Below, piece by piece: positions 1 to 5,095 of a stretch of DNA of 5,122 bases; the stretch's first letter is position 1, and every line of letters starts with the position of its first letter. This stretch comes from Chlorobiota bacterium. Lineage in GTDB: Bacteria > Bacteroidota > Bacteroidia > Bacteroidales > F082. The notes below the pieces were generated by a model, which was not told the origin of the DNA, did not search any database, and saw only the letters and a program-made list of their open reading frames with translations. The stretch covers positions 1-5,122 of the forward strand of contig JAUXBM010000153.1 of assembly GCA_030619415.1 (NCBI GenBank), given 5' to 3'. The position numbers and the translations under genes are program-made.

Positions 1-458
1 TGGCGCTCAAGGTGAGTCCACATACCGGTTAACCGGGGAAGCAAGTATTGATATTGTGCCAATTCAACCTGCACCTTGGCATGGGCTGTTTTAGCCCTTT
101 TTGCGAAAATATCGAGGATGAGGTTTGTCCGGTCAAGTATTTTGCATTCCAATGTTTTTTCCAGGTTCCTGATTTGTGAGGCTCCCAATTCATCATCAAA
201 TACCGCCAGATCAATTTCGGCAGCCTTAATGTACTGACGAATTTCTTCAAGTTTTCCTGTTCCCACAAAAGTTTTTGGGTTGGGCGATTCCAATGATTGC
301 GTAAACCGTTGAACGGGTATTCCACCGGCTGTTTCTACCAAAAAAGCCAGTTCGTCAAGATATTCGTTAATCTTGTTCTTATCCTGGTGCTGGGTAATCA
401 AACCCACCAGCACGGCCTTTTCCGGTTCTGTTTTTGTATTTGATTGGCGTTCTAACAT
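1..458 (-). CDS. hflX: GTPase HflX, N-terminal part (cut by window edge)
   Basis: HflX is a ribosome-associated GTPase that splits stalled or stress-damaged 70S ribosomes in the cytosol. Reading the minus strand from the ATG at 458 gives 152 residues with the family's N-terminal and middle domains. Visible signatures are VGTGKLEEI (residues 65-73), FDDELGASQIRNLE (87-100), DRTNLILDIFAKRAKT (109-124), and a helical stretch ending LLPRLTG, then WTHLER (147-152), which normally leads into the glycine-rich GGIGxRGPGE linker. The window ends there, so the G1-G5 GTPase motifs are not seen; nothing suggests the gene is broken. It lies 30 nt behind the trpS stop on the same strand, with no -7 box in between, so co-transcription with trpS is likely. 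A weak AGG-rich stretch precedes the ATG. Family identity is very secure; that the rest of the gene is intact is inferred. Confidence 0.95.
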   Translation of the reverse strand, partial: MLERQSNTKTEPEKAVLVGLITQHQDKNKINEYLDELAFLVETAGGIPVQRFTQSLESPNPKTFVGTGKLEEIRQYIKAAEIDLAVFDDELGASQIRNLEKTLECKILDRTNLILDIFAKRAKTAHAKVQVELAQYQYLLPRLTGMWTHLER

Positions 459-488
459 AAGCCCCTGACCTGCTTTCTCTTTTGTAGT

Positions 489-1496
489 TTAATAAATTTT
501 TCTAAAACCGATGATTTCACGAACATCCCGAATGGTTTTTACGGCATTCTCCCTGGCTTTTTCAGCACCCATATTGATCACCTTCGTGATGTAATCTTCA
601 TTGGATGACAATTCTTTAATTCGTTCGTAAAAAGGCGCAGTAAACGCAATGATGTCTTCAGCCAACTGTTTTTTCAGATCACCATAACGGATAGTGCAAT
701 TGTTATATTGATCATTAAAATGCTCAATAACATCTGGTTTTGAAACAACCTTCATAAGTTCGAAAAGATTTTGAATTGGTTCTGGTTTTTGCTGATTCAT
801 TTCGGTGGGACCGCTATCGGTAACAGCGCGCATTACTTTTTTATGAATCATCTTTGGGTCTTCGTTCAGGAATATCGCATTGCCTTCCCCTTCCGATTTA
901 CCCATTTTCCCCGAACCATCAAGCCCCGGAATTTTTACCAGTTCATCATTAAAATTATAAGCCTTCGGAATTGGGAAGTAATCCACTTTATACATCCGGT
1001 TAAACCGGCGGGCAAAAGTGCGTGTCATTTCCAGGTTTTGCTCCTGGTCTTTTCCAACAGGAACTAGATGTGCACGCTGGATGATAATATCAGCAGCCAT
1101 TAAAGTCGGGTAGGTAAGCAAGCCCGCATTGATATTGTCGGGCTGTTTTCGTGCTTTCTCTTTAAAAGTTGTCACCCTTTCCAGCTCGCCCATGTAAGCG
1201 TTCATGTTCAGGAACAGGTACAATTCGGCCGTTTCGGGAATATCACTTTGCAGGTAAAGCGTTGCTTTTTCAGGGTCGAGGCCGGCTGCGAGGTACTCAA
1301 TAATTACCTGCCTGACATTTCCCTGCAAATCTTTTGGATTTGGGTGGGTGGTGAGCATATGGTAATCGGCAATGAAAAAATAGCAATCATTGGTCTCCTG
1401 CATCTTCACAAAATTCTTGACTGCCCCAAAATAATTCCCCAGGTGCAGGTTTCCGGTTGGGCGTATTCCACTAAGTACTGTAGGCTTTTTTTCCAT
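489..1496 (-). CDS. trpS: Tryptophanyl-tRNA synthetase
   Basis: This class Ic aminoacyl-tRNA synthetase activates tryptophan with ATP and charges tRNA-Trp in the cytosol. The 335 residues match the usual bacterial length of about 330-340. Visible motifs are SGIRPTGNLHLGN (residues 9-21), which contains the HIGH-equivalent; MAADI (133-137), where D136 matches the Asp that recognises the indole nitrogen; VPVGKDQEQNLEMTR (145-159); and the KMSKS-type loop as KMGKS (197-201) followed by EGEGNAIFL. The Gly in place of the middle Ser of KMSKS is a variant I associate with Bacteroidota enzymes and need not mean loss of activity. The C-terminal helical domain that binds the tRNA anticodon is complete. 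The ATG at 1496 fits the family N-terminus, and a promoter box ends 5 nt before it. It is followed by hflX. No T-box or trp leader is visible upstream; the few bases available would not hold one. Confidence 0.97.
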   Translation of the reverse strand: MEKKPTVLSGIRPTGNLHLGNYFGAVKNFVKMQETNDCYFFIADYHMLTTHPNPKDLQGNVRQVIIEYLAAGLDPEKATLYLQSDIPETAELYLFLNMNAYMGELERVTTFKEKARKQPDNINAGLLTYPTLMAADIIIQRAHLVPVGKDQEQNLEMTRTFARRFNRMYKVDYFPIPKAYNFNDELVKIPGLDGSGKMGKSEGEGNAIFLNEDPKMIHKKVMRAVTDSGPTEMNQQKPEPIQNLFELMKVVSKPDVIEHFNDQYNNCTIRYGDLKKQLAEDIIAFTAPFYERIKELSSNEDYITKVINMGAEKARENAVKTIRDVREIIGFRKIY

Positions 1497-1501
1497 GGGC
1501 G

Positions 1502-1531
1502 CAAAAGTAGTAAATTAGCGTGAAAGGGAAA
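1502..1531 (-). promoter_or_regulatory. Bacteroidota-type promoter for trpS-hflX
   Basis: On the minus strand the box TACTTTTG (1502-1509) fits the Bacteroidota -7 consensus TAnnTTTG. A partial -33 box TTTC (1528-1531; consensus TTTG) lies 18 bp upstream. Only five bases (CGCCC) separate the -7 box from the trpS ATG, so transcription should begin at or next to the start codon. The box match is seen; its activity is inferred. Confidence 0.6.
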
Positions 1532-1540
1532 GGAACAGAA

Positions 1541-1582
1541 GAAGGCTTAGGCAAAGGCTTAGGCGAAGGGGAAAGCTTGGGC
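1541..1582. repeat. Short purine-rich 12-bp tandem repeat
   Basis: GAAGGCTTAGGC (1541-1552) is followed directly by AAAGGCTTAGGC (1553-1564). A GAAGGG spacer and a degenerate third copy, GAAAGCTTGGGC (1571-1582), come next. The unit looks built on a hexamer RAAGGC/TTAGGC. It sits just upstream of the trpS promoter on trpS's side of the gap. A related purine-rich run appears at 4117-4143. No function is claimed. Confidence 0.6.
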
Positions 1583-1652
1583 AGTGTGGTTAAAACTGCT
1601 GGATGGACCTGGCTGGTAATTCAGGCGGTTTTTTCGCCGCTTCTCCCAATCA

Positions 1653-1684
1653 TTTGACATTACTCATAAAATCACTTATTTTTG
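1653..1684 (+). promoter_or_regulatory. Consensus Bacteroidota promoter upstream of the frameshifted small gene
   Basis: TTTG (1653-1656) and TATTTTTG (1677-1684) are separated by 20 bp. This matches the consensus described for the primary sigma factor of Bacteroides (TTTG, about 19-21 bp, TAnnTTTG) at every defined base. The -7 box ends 22 nt before the ATG at 1707, a normal leader length. It is the best promoter in the window, although the gene it serves is damaged. Confidence 0.7.
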
Positions 1685-1706
1685 TTGTTGTTATAATCCT
1701 GAAAAT

Positions 1707-1991
1707 ATGACTACAATCACTATTGAAAATGGCGAAAAGTTACCTAAAACACGATTTAGGACAACCAAAGAATTATTTATTTGCGCGAAAAATTGTCACC
1801 TGTTTCTGTTTATCTGATTGATGATAAAGATATTCCAGAATCGATCCGAAAAAACATTGAACTATCCGAACAAGAAGGTGAAAACGACATTGTAGATTTT
1901 CAAGGATGAATGTACGCGAAAATACCGTGCCTTTGGTTATATCAATAAAAATAGCGAGTTAATTGTCACCGAAATTTCCGACCATCAATAA
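1707..1991 (+). pseudogene. Small gene of unknown family with two compensating frameshifts
   Basis: From the ATG at 1707 the frame reads MTTITIENGEKLPKTRFRTT, then KELF, and stops at TGA 1815-1817. A frame entered at about 1778 continues sensibly as YLREKLSPVSVYLIDDKDIP and ends in VDFQG at TGA 1907-1909. The original frame is open again from about 1902 and gives KYRAFGYINKNSELIVTEIS, then DHQ, stopping at TAA 1989-1991. Removing one base's worth of shift near 1773-1781 (ATTATTTATTTG) and one opposite shift in the T-run at 1897-1900 restores one protein of about 94 residues. Alternatively, a 67-residue antitoxin-like protein ends in VDFQG, its TGA overlapping an ATG (ATGA, 1906-1909), and a decayed toxin-like tail follows; the tail faintly resembles RelE/ParE C-termini, but I would not name it on that. 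A consensus promoter lies upstream. Both shifts fall in T-rich runs, so sequencing error is possible. Confidence 0.5.
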
Positions 1992-2028
1992 ATTATCATG
2001 ATCCGGATTTCAAGTCCTTTGCCCCTGA

Positions 2029-2051
2029 CATCCAGATTACAAATCTGGATG
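2029..2051. repeat. Palindromic intergenic repeat (REP-like)
   Basis: CATCCAGATT (2029-2038) is perfectly inverted at 2042-2051 around a three-base centre. A weaker, imperfect palindrome, GGATTTCAAGTCC, is at 2005-2017. No T-run follows on either strand, so it is not a classic terminator, though it lies between two converging remnants (stops at 1991 and 2037). From memory, similar GGATTACAAATCC-type palindromes recur between genes in Bacteroidota. If so, the element may span roughly 2000-2075 and supply the last residues of the truncated radical SAM frame. Confidence 0.55.
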
Positions 2052-2285
2052 AGCGGAGAAGAAGTAGAGGATGGGTCTTTTGCTGAGCAGTGCTTTCAGG
2101 TCTTCCCGTTTTGGTAAAACCAATTTGTTCCCGTTGTCATTTTCCAACCAGCCGCATTCGCAATAAATACAATTGAAGTTACAATATTTGCTGTTTACAG
2201 GAAGCAGGTTTATCCCCAAAGATATACCCAGCCGGCGGCTGTAAACCGGGCCAAAAACAAGCTTGTCGAATAAAATGGTTGACAT
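2037..2285 (-). pseudogene. Radical SAM protein (COG0731-like), N-terminal remnant
   Basis: The 82-residue frame begins with the hallmark start of a radical SAM family grouped with wyosine-type Fe-S oxidoreductases: [20 protein letters not shown] (residues 11-30) followed by [13 protein letters not shown]35, C39 and C42 form the CxxxCxxC motif that would hold the 4Fe-4S cluster binding S-adenosylmethionine. Intact members run to roughly 250 residues or more and continue into the GNGEPTLHP-type region and the rest of the partial TIM barrel. Here similarity fades after [10 protein letters not shown] (residues 61-70), and the tail [12 protein letters not shown] is encoded by the flanking palindromic repeat. 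I found no continuation of the barrel in 1500-2036. The product should be non-functional; deletion or replacement of the 3' part is inferred. It has a promoter (2300-2334) divergent from the prenyl synthase gene. A short domain-only protein is the less likely alternative. Confidence 0.75.
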
Positions 2286-2299
2286 AAAAAAATTTTCTG

Positions 2300-2334
2300 C
2301 AAAAATAGCTCTAAATTTGAAGCCTGTTCAACAA
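2300..2334 (-). promoter_or_regulatory. Promoter of the radical SAM remnant
   Basis: On the minus strand TATTTTTG (2300-2307) fits TAnnTTTG, with TTGTTG (2329-2334) as a plausible -33 region 21 bp upstream. The -7 box ends 14 nt before the ATG at 2285. It overlaps the opposing promoter of the prenyl synthase gene, and its -33 region reaches that gene's first codon. Confidence 0.5.
2312..2319 (+). promoter_or_regulatory. -7 box of the polyprenyl synthase promoter
   Basis: TAAATTTG matches TAnnTTTG and ends 14 nt before the ATG at 2334. No TTTG-like -33 box is seen at the proper distance; the bases there are an A-run (2285-2292). The box lies 4 bp from the opposing -7 box (2300-2307), so the two promoters must interleave. 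Confidence 0.5.
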
Positions 2335-3308
2335 TGGCCACGCTATCCAACATAAAGAAACCCTTATCAGAGGAGCTGAAGACTTTTCAAAAAGTATTCC
2401 GGAAGTCGGTTAAATCCAAGGTACCGCTATTGGACGTGATCATGCGTTATATCCTCAAATCGAAAGGAAAGCAATTGCGTCCCCTTTTTGTATTTTACAG
2501 TGCCGATTTATTCGGAGAAATAAATGAATCAACTTATCGTGCTGCAACACTTATTGAGCTGATGCACACGGCGACCCTGGTGCACGATGATGTGGTTGAC
2601 GATTCGTTTCAGCGAAGGGGAAGGTTCTCTATCAATTATTTATGGAAGAATAAAATTGCGGTGCTTGCCGGCGATTACTTGCTCTCGAAAGGTATGCTGC
2701 TTGCGCTCGAAAACAAAGAATACAATGTACTTGAAATTGTTTCAAGGGCCGTAAGCGATATGAGTGAGGGAGAACTCCTTCAGCTTGAGAAGGCCAGGAA
2801 ACTGGATATCAGCGAGGGGATTTATTATGAAATCATTCAAAAAAAGACGGCCTCTCTGCTGGCTTCTTGTTTCGCCACCGGGGCTGCTACAGTAACAAAA
2901 GATGTTGCTGAGATTGAAAGAATGAGGCAGATTGGCGAATATGCAGGTATTGCTTTTCAGATTAAAGACGATCTTTTCGATTTTGAGATCAACAACAAAA
3001 CCGGCAAACCTTCTGGCATCGACATCAAAGAAAAAAAAATGACATTGCCGTTGATTTACTTGCTCTCTAAGTTATCGATGCTCGAAAAAAGGAAGATCAT
3101 CAATATTGTCAAACGCCACAATACCGACGAAAAAAAGGTTGGCTGGTTGATCAAGCGTGTTGTCGAGTCGGGAGGCATTGAATATGCAAACGGAAAAATG
3201 CTTGAATATAAAAACAAATCACTCAATTTGCTTAAGGAGTTTCCGGATAACCAGGCACGCCAGGCTTTGATTAGTTTAATCGAATACCTCACTACCCGAA
3301 AAAAATAA
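2334..3308 (+). CDS. Long-chain trans-polyprenyl diphosphate synthase
   Basis: This enzyme extends an allylic diphosphate with isopentenyl diphosphate units to make the long all-trans chain of respiratory quinones, which in Bacteroidota is the menaquinone tail. The 324 residues match the family length. Visible motifs are GKQLRP (residues 45-50, IPP binding); LVHDDVVDD (82-90) with the first Asp-rich motif DDVVD at 85-89; RRGR (94-97); KKTASL (170-175); FQIKDDLFDFE (208-218) with the second Asp-rich motif DDLFD at 212-216; and GIDIKEKKMTLPLIYLL (228-244). The fifth residue before the first motif is a small Ala (A80, in MHTATLVHDD), as in IspB-type synthases, where short-chain enzymes carry a bulky aromatic; this argues for a long product, but the exact chain length cannot be read. 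The ATG at 2334 fits the promoter box 14 nt upstream. It is divergent from the radical SAM stump. The outer-membrane gene follows after 124 nt with its own promoter, so no operon is needed. Confidence 0.93.
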   Translation: MATLSNIKKPLSEELKTFQKVFRKSVKSKVPLLDVIMRYILKSKGKQLRPLFVFYSADLFGEINESTYRAATLIELMHTATLVHDDVVDDSFQRRGRFSINYLWKNKIAVLAGDYLLSKGMLLALENKEYNVLEIVSRAVSDMSEGELLQLEKARKLDISEGIYYEIIQKKTASLLASCFATGAATVTKDVAEIERMRQIGEYAGIAFQIKDDLFDFEINNKTGKPSGIDIKEKKMTLPLIYLLSKLSMLEKRKIINIVKRHNTDEKKVGWLIKRVVESGGIEYANGKMLEYKNKSLNLLKEFPDNQARQALISLIEYLTTRKK

Positions 3309-3367
3309 TTCAGAGCGTGGATTTTTGAACGGTAAAAGAAAAGGCGCTTCCTCCGTGGGGATTATTC

Positions 3368-3385
3368 CTGAAAATTATTTTTCAG
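3368..3385. promoter_or_regulatory. Inverted repeat over the -33 region, possible operator
   Basis: CTGAAAA (3368-3374) and TTTTCAG (3379-3385) are perfect inverted copies around TTAT. The right arm covers the -33 position of the promoter at 3404-3411. This is where a dimeric repressor or activator could bind, but a weak terminator hairpin for the upstream gene or chance in AT-rich DNA are also possible. Confidence 0.35.
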
Positions 3386-3411
3386 CTGTGCAATTAGCTT
3401 TCCTATCTTTG
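3380..3411 (+). promoter_or_regulatory. Promoter of the outer-membrane protein gene
   Basis: TATCTTTG (3404-3411) matches TAnnTTTG. TTTC (3380-3383), one base off TTTG, lies 20 bp upstream. The -7 box ends 21 nt before the ATG at 3433, which supports that start rather than an in-frame TTG at 3325 that would place the promoter inside the gene. Confidence 0.6.
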
Positions 3412-3432
3412 GCCGGACAGAATACCCGGCTC

Positions 3433-4056
3433 ATGAAATTGTTTCGTTTAATTTTCCTCACCATTTTACTAATAACAAGTGCACAGTGGCTGCAAGCCCA
3501 AGAGTTTCATGGCGGAATAATGGCAGGTCTTGTGGGTTCGCAGGTGGCGGGAGATACCTATTCAGGTTTTAACAAAGCAGGGATATTTGTTGGTGGGTTT
3601 GTGGCCTGGGATTTTACAAAACGCTCAGGACTACAGCTGGAACTGGAATATTTTCAAAAAGGCAGCAGGAAAAACCCTGATGCTGAAAAGAACGATTACG
3701 ATGCATATATTTTCAGGGCAAACTATATTGAACTCCCTGTTTTATATCAATTTAAAATTGATTGGTTTGTTATTGAAGTGGGACCTTCGCTTGGCTTTTT
3801 AATGGGTTATTACGAAGAGAAAAACCAGGAGACATTAAGCGATAAGCCAGGTTATAATAAGCCGGCAGCCATAATCTTTCAGTTTAATTTGGGTTTGCGT
3901 TTTTTCATCTCAGATAAATTTGGTGTGGATTTCCGAACAAATAATTCCCTTTTTAATATCCGGATAAGAAATACCACCGGCGATGTGGCCCGGCTGTGGG
4001 GATATGGCCAGTTTCATGATGCACTGGTGCTTTCGGTTTTTTACCAGTTCAGGTAG
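3433..4056 (+). CDS. Outer-membrane beta-barrel protein (PorT/OMP_b-brl_2-like)
   Basis: This 207-residue protein starts at the ATG at 3433. Its signal peptide has basic K2/R5, a hydrophobic core LIFLTILLI (residues 6-14) and a likely cut after A22 (LQA|QEF). The mature part alternates hydrophobic and polar residues in strand-like segments separated by turns, as expected of a small 8-stranded barrel. Recognisable pieces are GGIMAGLVGSQVAGDTYSGF near the N-terminus, then FVGGFVAWDF, LQLELEYFQKGSRKN, NYIELPVLYQFK, FVIEVGPSLGFLMG, FQFNLGLRFFI and a final strand VLSVFYQFR. GxxxG-S-x-V-x-GDxYSGFNKAG followed by QxELEYxQKGSRKNP is typical of the Bacteroidota porin-like or PorT-like barrel family, whose members are mostly uncharacterised. 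A specific role such as type IX secretion cannot be read. It follows the prenyl synthase but has its own promoter and a possible operator. Membrane location is inferred from the signal peptide and family. Confidence 0.85.
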   Translation: MKLFRLIFLTILLITSAQWLQAQEFHGGIMAGLVGSQVAGDTYSGFNKAGIFVGGFVAWDFTKRSGLQLELEYFQKGSRKNPDAEKNDYDAYIFRANYIELPVLYQFKIDWFVIEVGPSLGFLMGYYEEKNQETLSDKPGYNKPAAIIFQFNLGLRFFISDKFGVDFRTNNSLFNIRIRNTTGDVARLWGYGQFHDALVLSVFYQFR

Positions 4057-4116
4057 TTTTGGTCATCAGTCAGGAATATTCACGAATCACCAATTCCAGG
4101 TTTATAAATTGCTATT

Positions 4117-4143
4117 AAAAGGCGAAGACGAAGGCAAAGGAGA
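4117..4143. repeat. Purine-rich RAAGGC-type run
   Basis: The run AAAAGGCGAAGACGAAGG, followed by CAAAGGAGA, is a degenerate hexamer array of GAAGGC/AAAGGC units. It resembles the run at 1541-1582 in composition and unit. It lies 40 nt left of the MITE-like element. No function is claimed. Confidence 0.4.
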
Positions 4144-4182
4144 TTGGGGAATTTGCATTACACCTTTTGTATTTCATAATGG

Positions 4183-4335
4183 GAGACCTTTGCAAAACCC
4201 CTTTAAGCTGTCTTTCTGAACGTTGTGAAGCCCGCCTGACCGGATGGGCAGGAATCCTTATGTTCTGAATTTCAGCCATGTAAAGATCCTTCACTGCGTT
4301 CAGGAGGACAAAATAGTTTGTTTTGCAAAGGTCTC
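4183..4335. mobile_element. MITE-like element with 16-bp terminal inverted repeats
   Basis: GAGACCTTTGCAAAAC (4183-4198) is repeated perfectly in inverted orientation at 4320-4335, bounding 153 bp with no coding capacity. A second nested pair of 21-bp arms (4210-4230 and 4289-4309, 17 of 21 matching) carries the core CTGAACG..GTGAAG, which resembles a TTCTGAACGAAGTGAAG-type intergenic repeat I recall as common in Bacteroidota. Between them are a G/C-rich hairpin-like stretch (4231-4252) and a small palindrome, CTGAATTTCAG. AATG occurs at 4178-4181 and again at 4336-4339 directly after the right end, a possible target duplication offset by one base (G4182) on the left. The layout fits a non-autonomous element moved by a transposase encoded elsewhere. 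The ends resemble insertion-sequence termini, but I cannot assign a family. It may also act as a bidirectional transcription stop. Confidence 0.65.
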
Positions 4336-4482
4336 AATGCGTCAAAAACTAAGGTTGGCATAAACTTTATTGTATATCATCTAACAAAAGTTAGTTTATC
4401 CTACGGACAGGTATGGTTATTTCATACTGTGATTGAGGGACTTAGGTCTTCTGTCTTGGCTCATTTTTATACTAAGCCGGTA

Positions 4483-5040
4483 TTACACTTTCCATTTAAT
4501 ATTACAACCCTGGCTGGGAATTTGATTTTCCGGAACCTGCTCACCATTTACTACCTGGTCAAGTGCTTTTCGCATATCCCGGCCATCAACAGGCACACTG
4601 TTTCCCGGCCTTGAACCATCAAGCTGGCCGCGATAAACACACTTGTCTTCCTGGTCAAACAGATCGAAATCAGGTGTGCATACAGCATCATAAACCCTGG
4701 CTACATCCTGGCTTTCATCATACAAATATGGAAACGGGAAACTCAGTTCTTCAGCCAGTTCTTTCATTTTATCAGGGTGATCGTCAGGATAGTTTGCGAC
4801 ATCGTTGGAGTTAATGGCAACCATTCCAATCCCTTTCGGTATATAATCTTTGCCAATTTGAACCAGTTCATCGATGACATGTTTTACGTACGGGCAATGA
4901 TTACAAATAAACATAACCAGGGTTCCTTTCTCACCCCTGATATCATTCAGACTCATCATTTTCCCGGTCACGGCATCAGGCAAGTTAAATTGAGGGGCGC
5001 TAAAACCCATGGCTATTGGCTTGGTAAGTGTTAGTGACAT
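4483..5040 (-). CDS. Thioredoxin family protein (peroxiredoxin-like PRX_like1 type)
   Basis: This 185-residue thioredoxin-fold protein has no signal peptide, so it is probably cytosolic. The N-terminal FSAPQFNLPDAVTGKMMSL (residues 13-31) is the AhpC/TSA-style lead-in. It is followed by a strand and the redox site VMFICNHCPYVKHV (42-55), with C46 and C49 forming CxxC and P50 after it. IGMVAINSND (71-80), FPYLYDESQDVARVYD (103-118) and CTPDFDLFD (121-129) follow; P123 is the likely cis-proline opposite the active site, with extra cysteine C121. The C-terminal PSQGCNIKWK (175-184) has C179 and is characteristic of this subfamily. Such proteins are usually annotated as thioredoxin family or alkyl hydroperoxide reductase-like; the exact substrate is not established, and disulfide reduction or peroxide removal is inferred. 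The ATG at 5040 fits a promoter box 25 nt upstream. It converges with the outer-membrane gene and has no operon partner in the window. Confidence 0.92.
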   Translation of the reverse strand: MSLTLTKPIAMGFSAPQFNLPDAVTGKMMSLNDIRGEKGTLVMFICNHCPYVKHVIDELVQIGKDYIPKGIGMVAINSNDVANYPDDHPDKMKELAEELSFPFPYLYDESQDVARVYDAVCTPDFDLFDQEDKCVYRGQLDGSRPGNSVPVDGRDMRKALDQVVNGEQVPENQIPSQGCNIKWKV

Positions 5041-5065
5041 AATTTGTGCTTTTATTAACTATAAA

Positions 5066-5073
5066 CAAAAGTA
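5066..5073 (-). promoter_or_regulatory. -7 box for the thioredoxin-like gene
   Basis: On the minus strand TACTTTTG matches TAnnTTTG and is identical to the trpS box. It ends 25 nt before the ATG at 5040. No convincing TTTG -33 box is visible at 17-23 bp upstream. Confidence 0.5.
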
Positions 5074-5087
5074 ATTATCTGTTTGTT

Positions 5088-5095
5088 TAATTTTG
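5088..5095 (+). promoter_or_regulatory. Possible divergent -7 box for a gene beyond the right edge
   Basis: TAATTTTG on the plus strand fits TAnnTTTG and lies 14 bp from the opposing box at 5066-5073. No -33 box is found at the proper distance, and no start codon with an open frame is seen before the window ends, so this is tentative. Confidence 0.3.

Larger units (their letters stand above)
4057..4482. other. Non-coding gap between convergent genes
   Basis: This 426-nt stretch separates the outer-membrane gene (+) and the thioredoxin-like gene (-), which converge on it. It holds a purine-rich run (4117-4143) and the MITE-like element (4183-4335). In 4336-4482 I see no gene, no promoter box and only a 5-bp hairpin, CTAAC-AAAA-GTTAG (4381-4394). 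Short open frames here have no coding character. No strong intrinsic terminator with a T-run is visible for either gene. Confidence 0.6.

Noticed and set aside
771..1067. Open frame on the plus strand inside trpS
   Set aside because: It is antisense to a highly conserved gene and has no family features. The same applies to 1248-1523 and to the frames opposite the thioredoxin-like and prenyl synthase genes.
1520..1657. 45-codon GTG-started frame rich in GLG/GEG, reading through the tandem repeat
   Set aside because: The repeat creates the open frame. It has no ATG, no fitting promoter and no recognisable sequence, and its stop overlaps the -33 box of the next gene.
1906..1962. Short ATG frame overlapping the VDFQG stop (ATGA) as a separate toxin gene
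   Set aside because: It encodes only about 18 residues before TAA. The sensible protein sequence here (KYRAFGYINK and onward) is in another frame, so it is not a gene by itself.
2279..2284. TTGACA hexamer resembling a sigma-70 -35 box before the prenyl synthase
   Set aside because: It lies 27 bp from the -7 box and contains the start codon region of the opposite gene. Bacteroidota promoters use a TTTG-type -33 box instead.
3325..3432. In-frame TTG start extending the outer-membrane protein by 36 residues
   Set aside because: The extension would bury the signal peptide and cover the promoter boxes at 3380-3411. The ATG at 3433 begins a classic signal peptide.
4210..4309. CRISPR-like or integrase attachment interpretation of the repeated CTGAACG arms
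   Set aside because: The arms are inverted rather than direct and occur once each, with no spacers, cas genes, tRNA or integrase nearby. A MITE-like reading explains them better.
4381..4394. Hairpin CTAAC-AAAA-GTTAG as a terminator
   Set aside because: The stem is only 5 bp, with one or two G/C pairs per side and no T-run after it, so it is too weak to call.
4318..4614. Open frame running from the MITE-like element into the thioredoxin-like gene
   Set aside because: It begins inside the inverted repeat and overlaps the well-supported minus-strand gene. Its composition is not protein-like.
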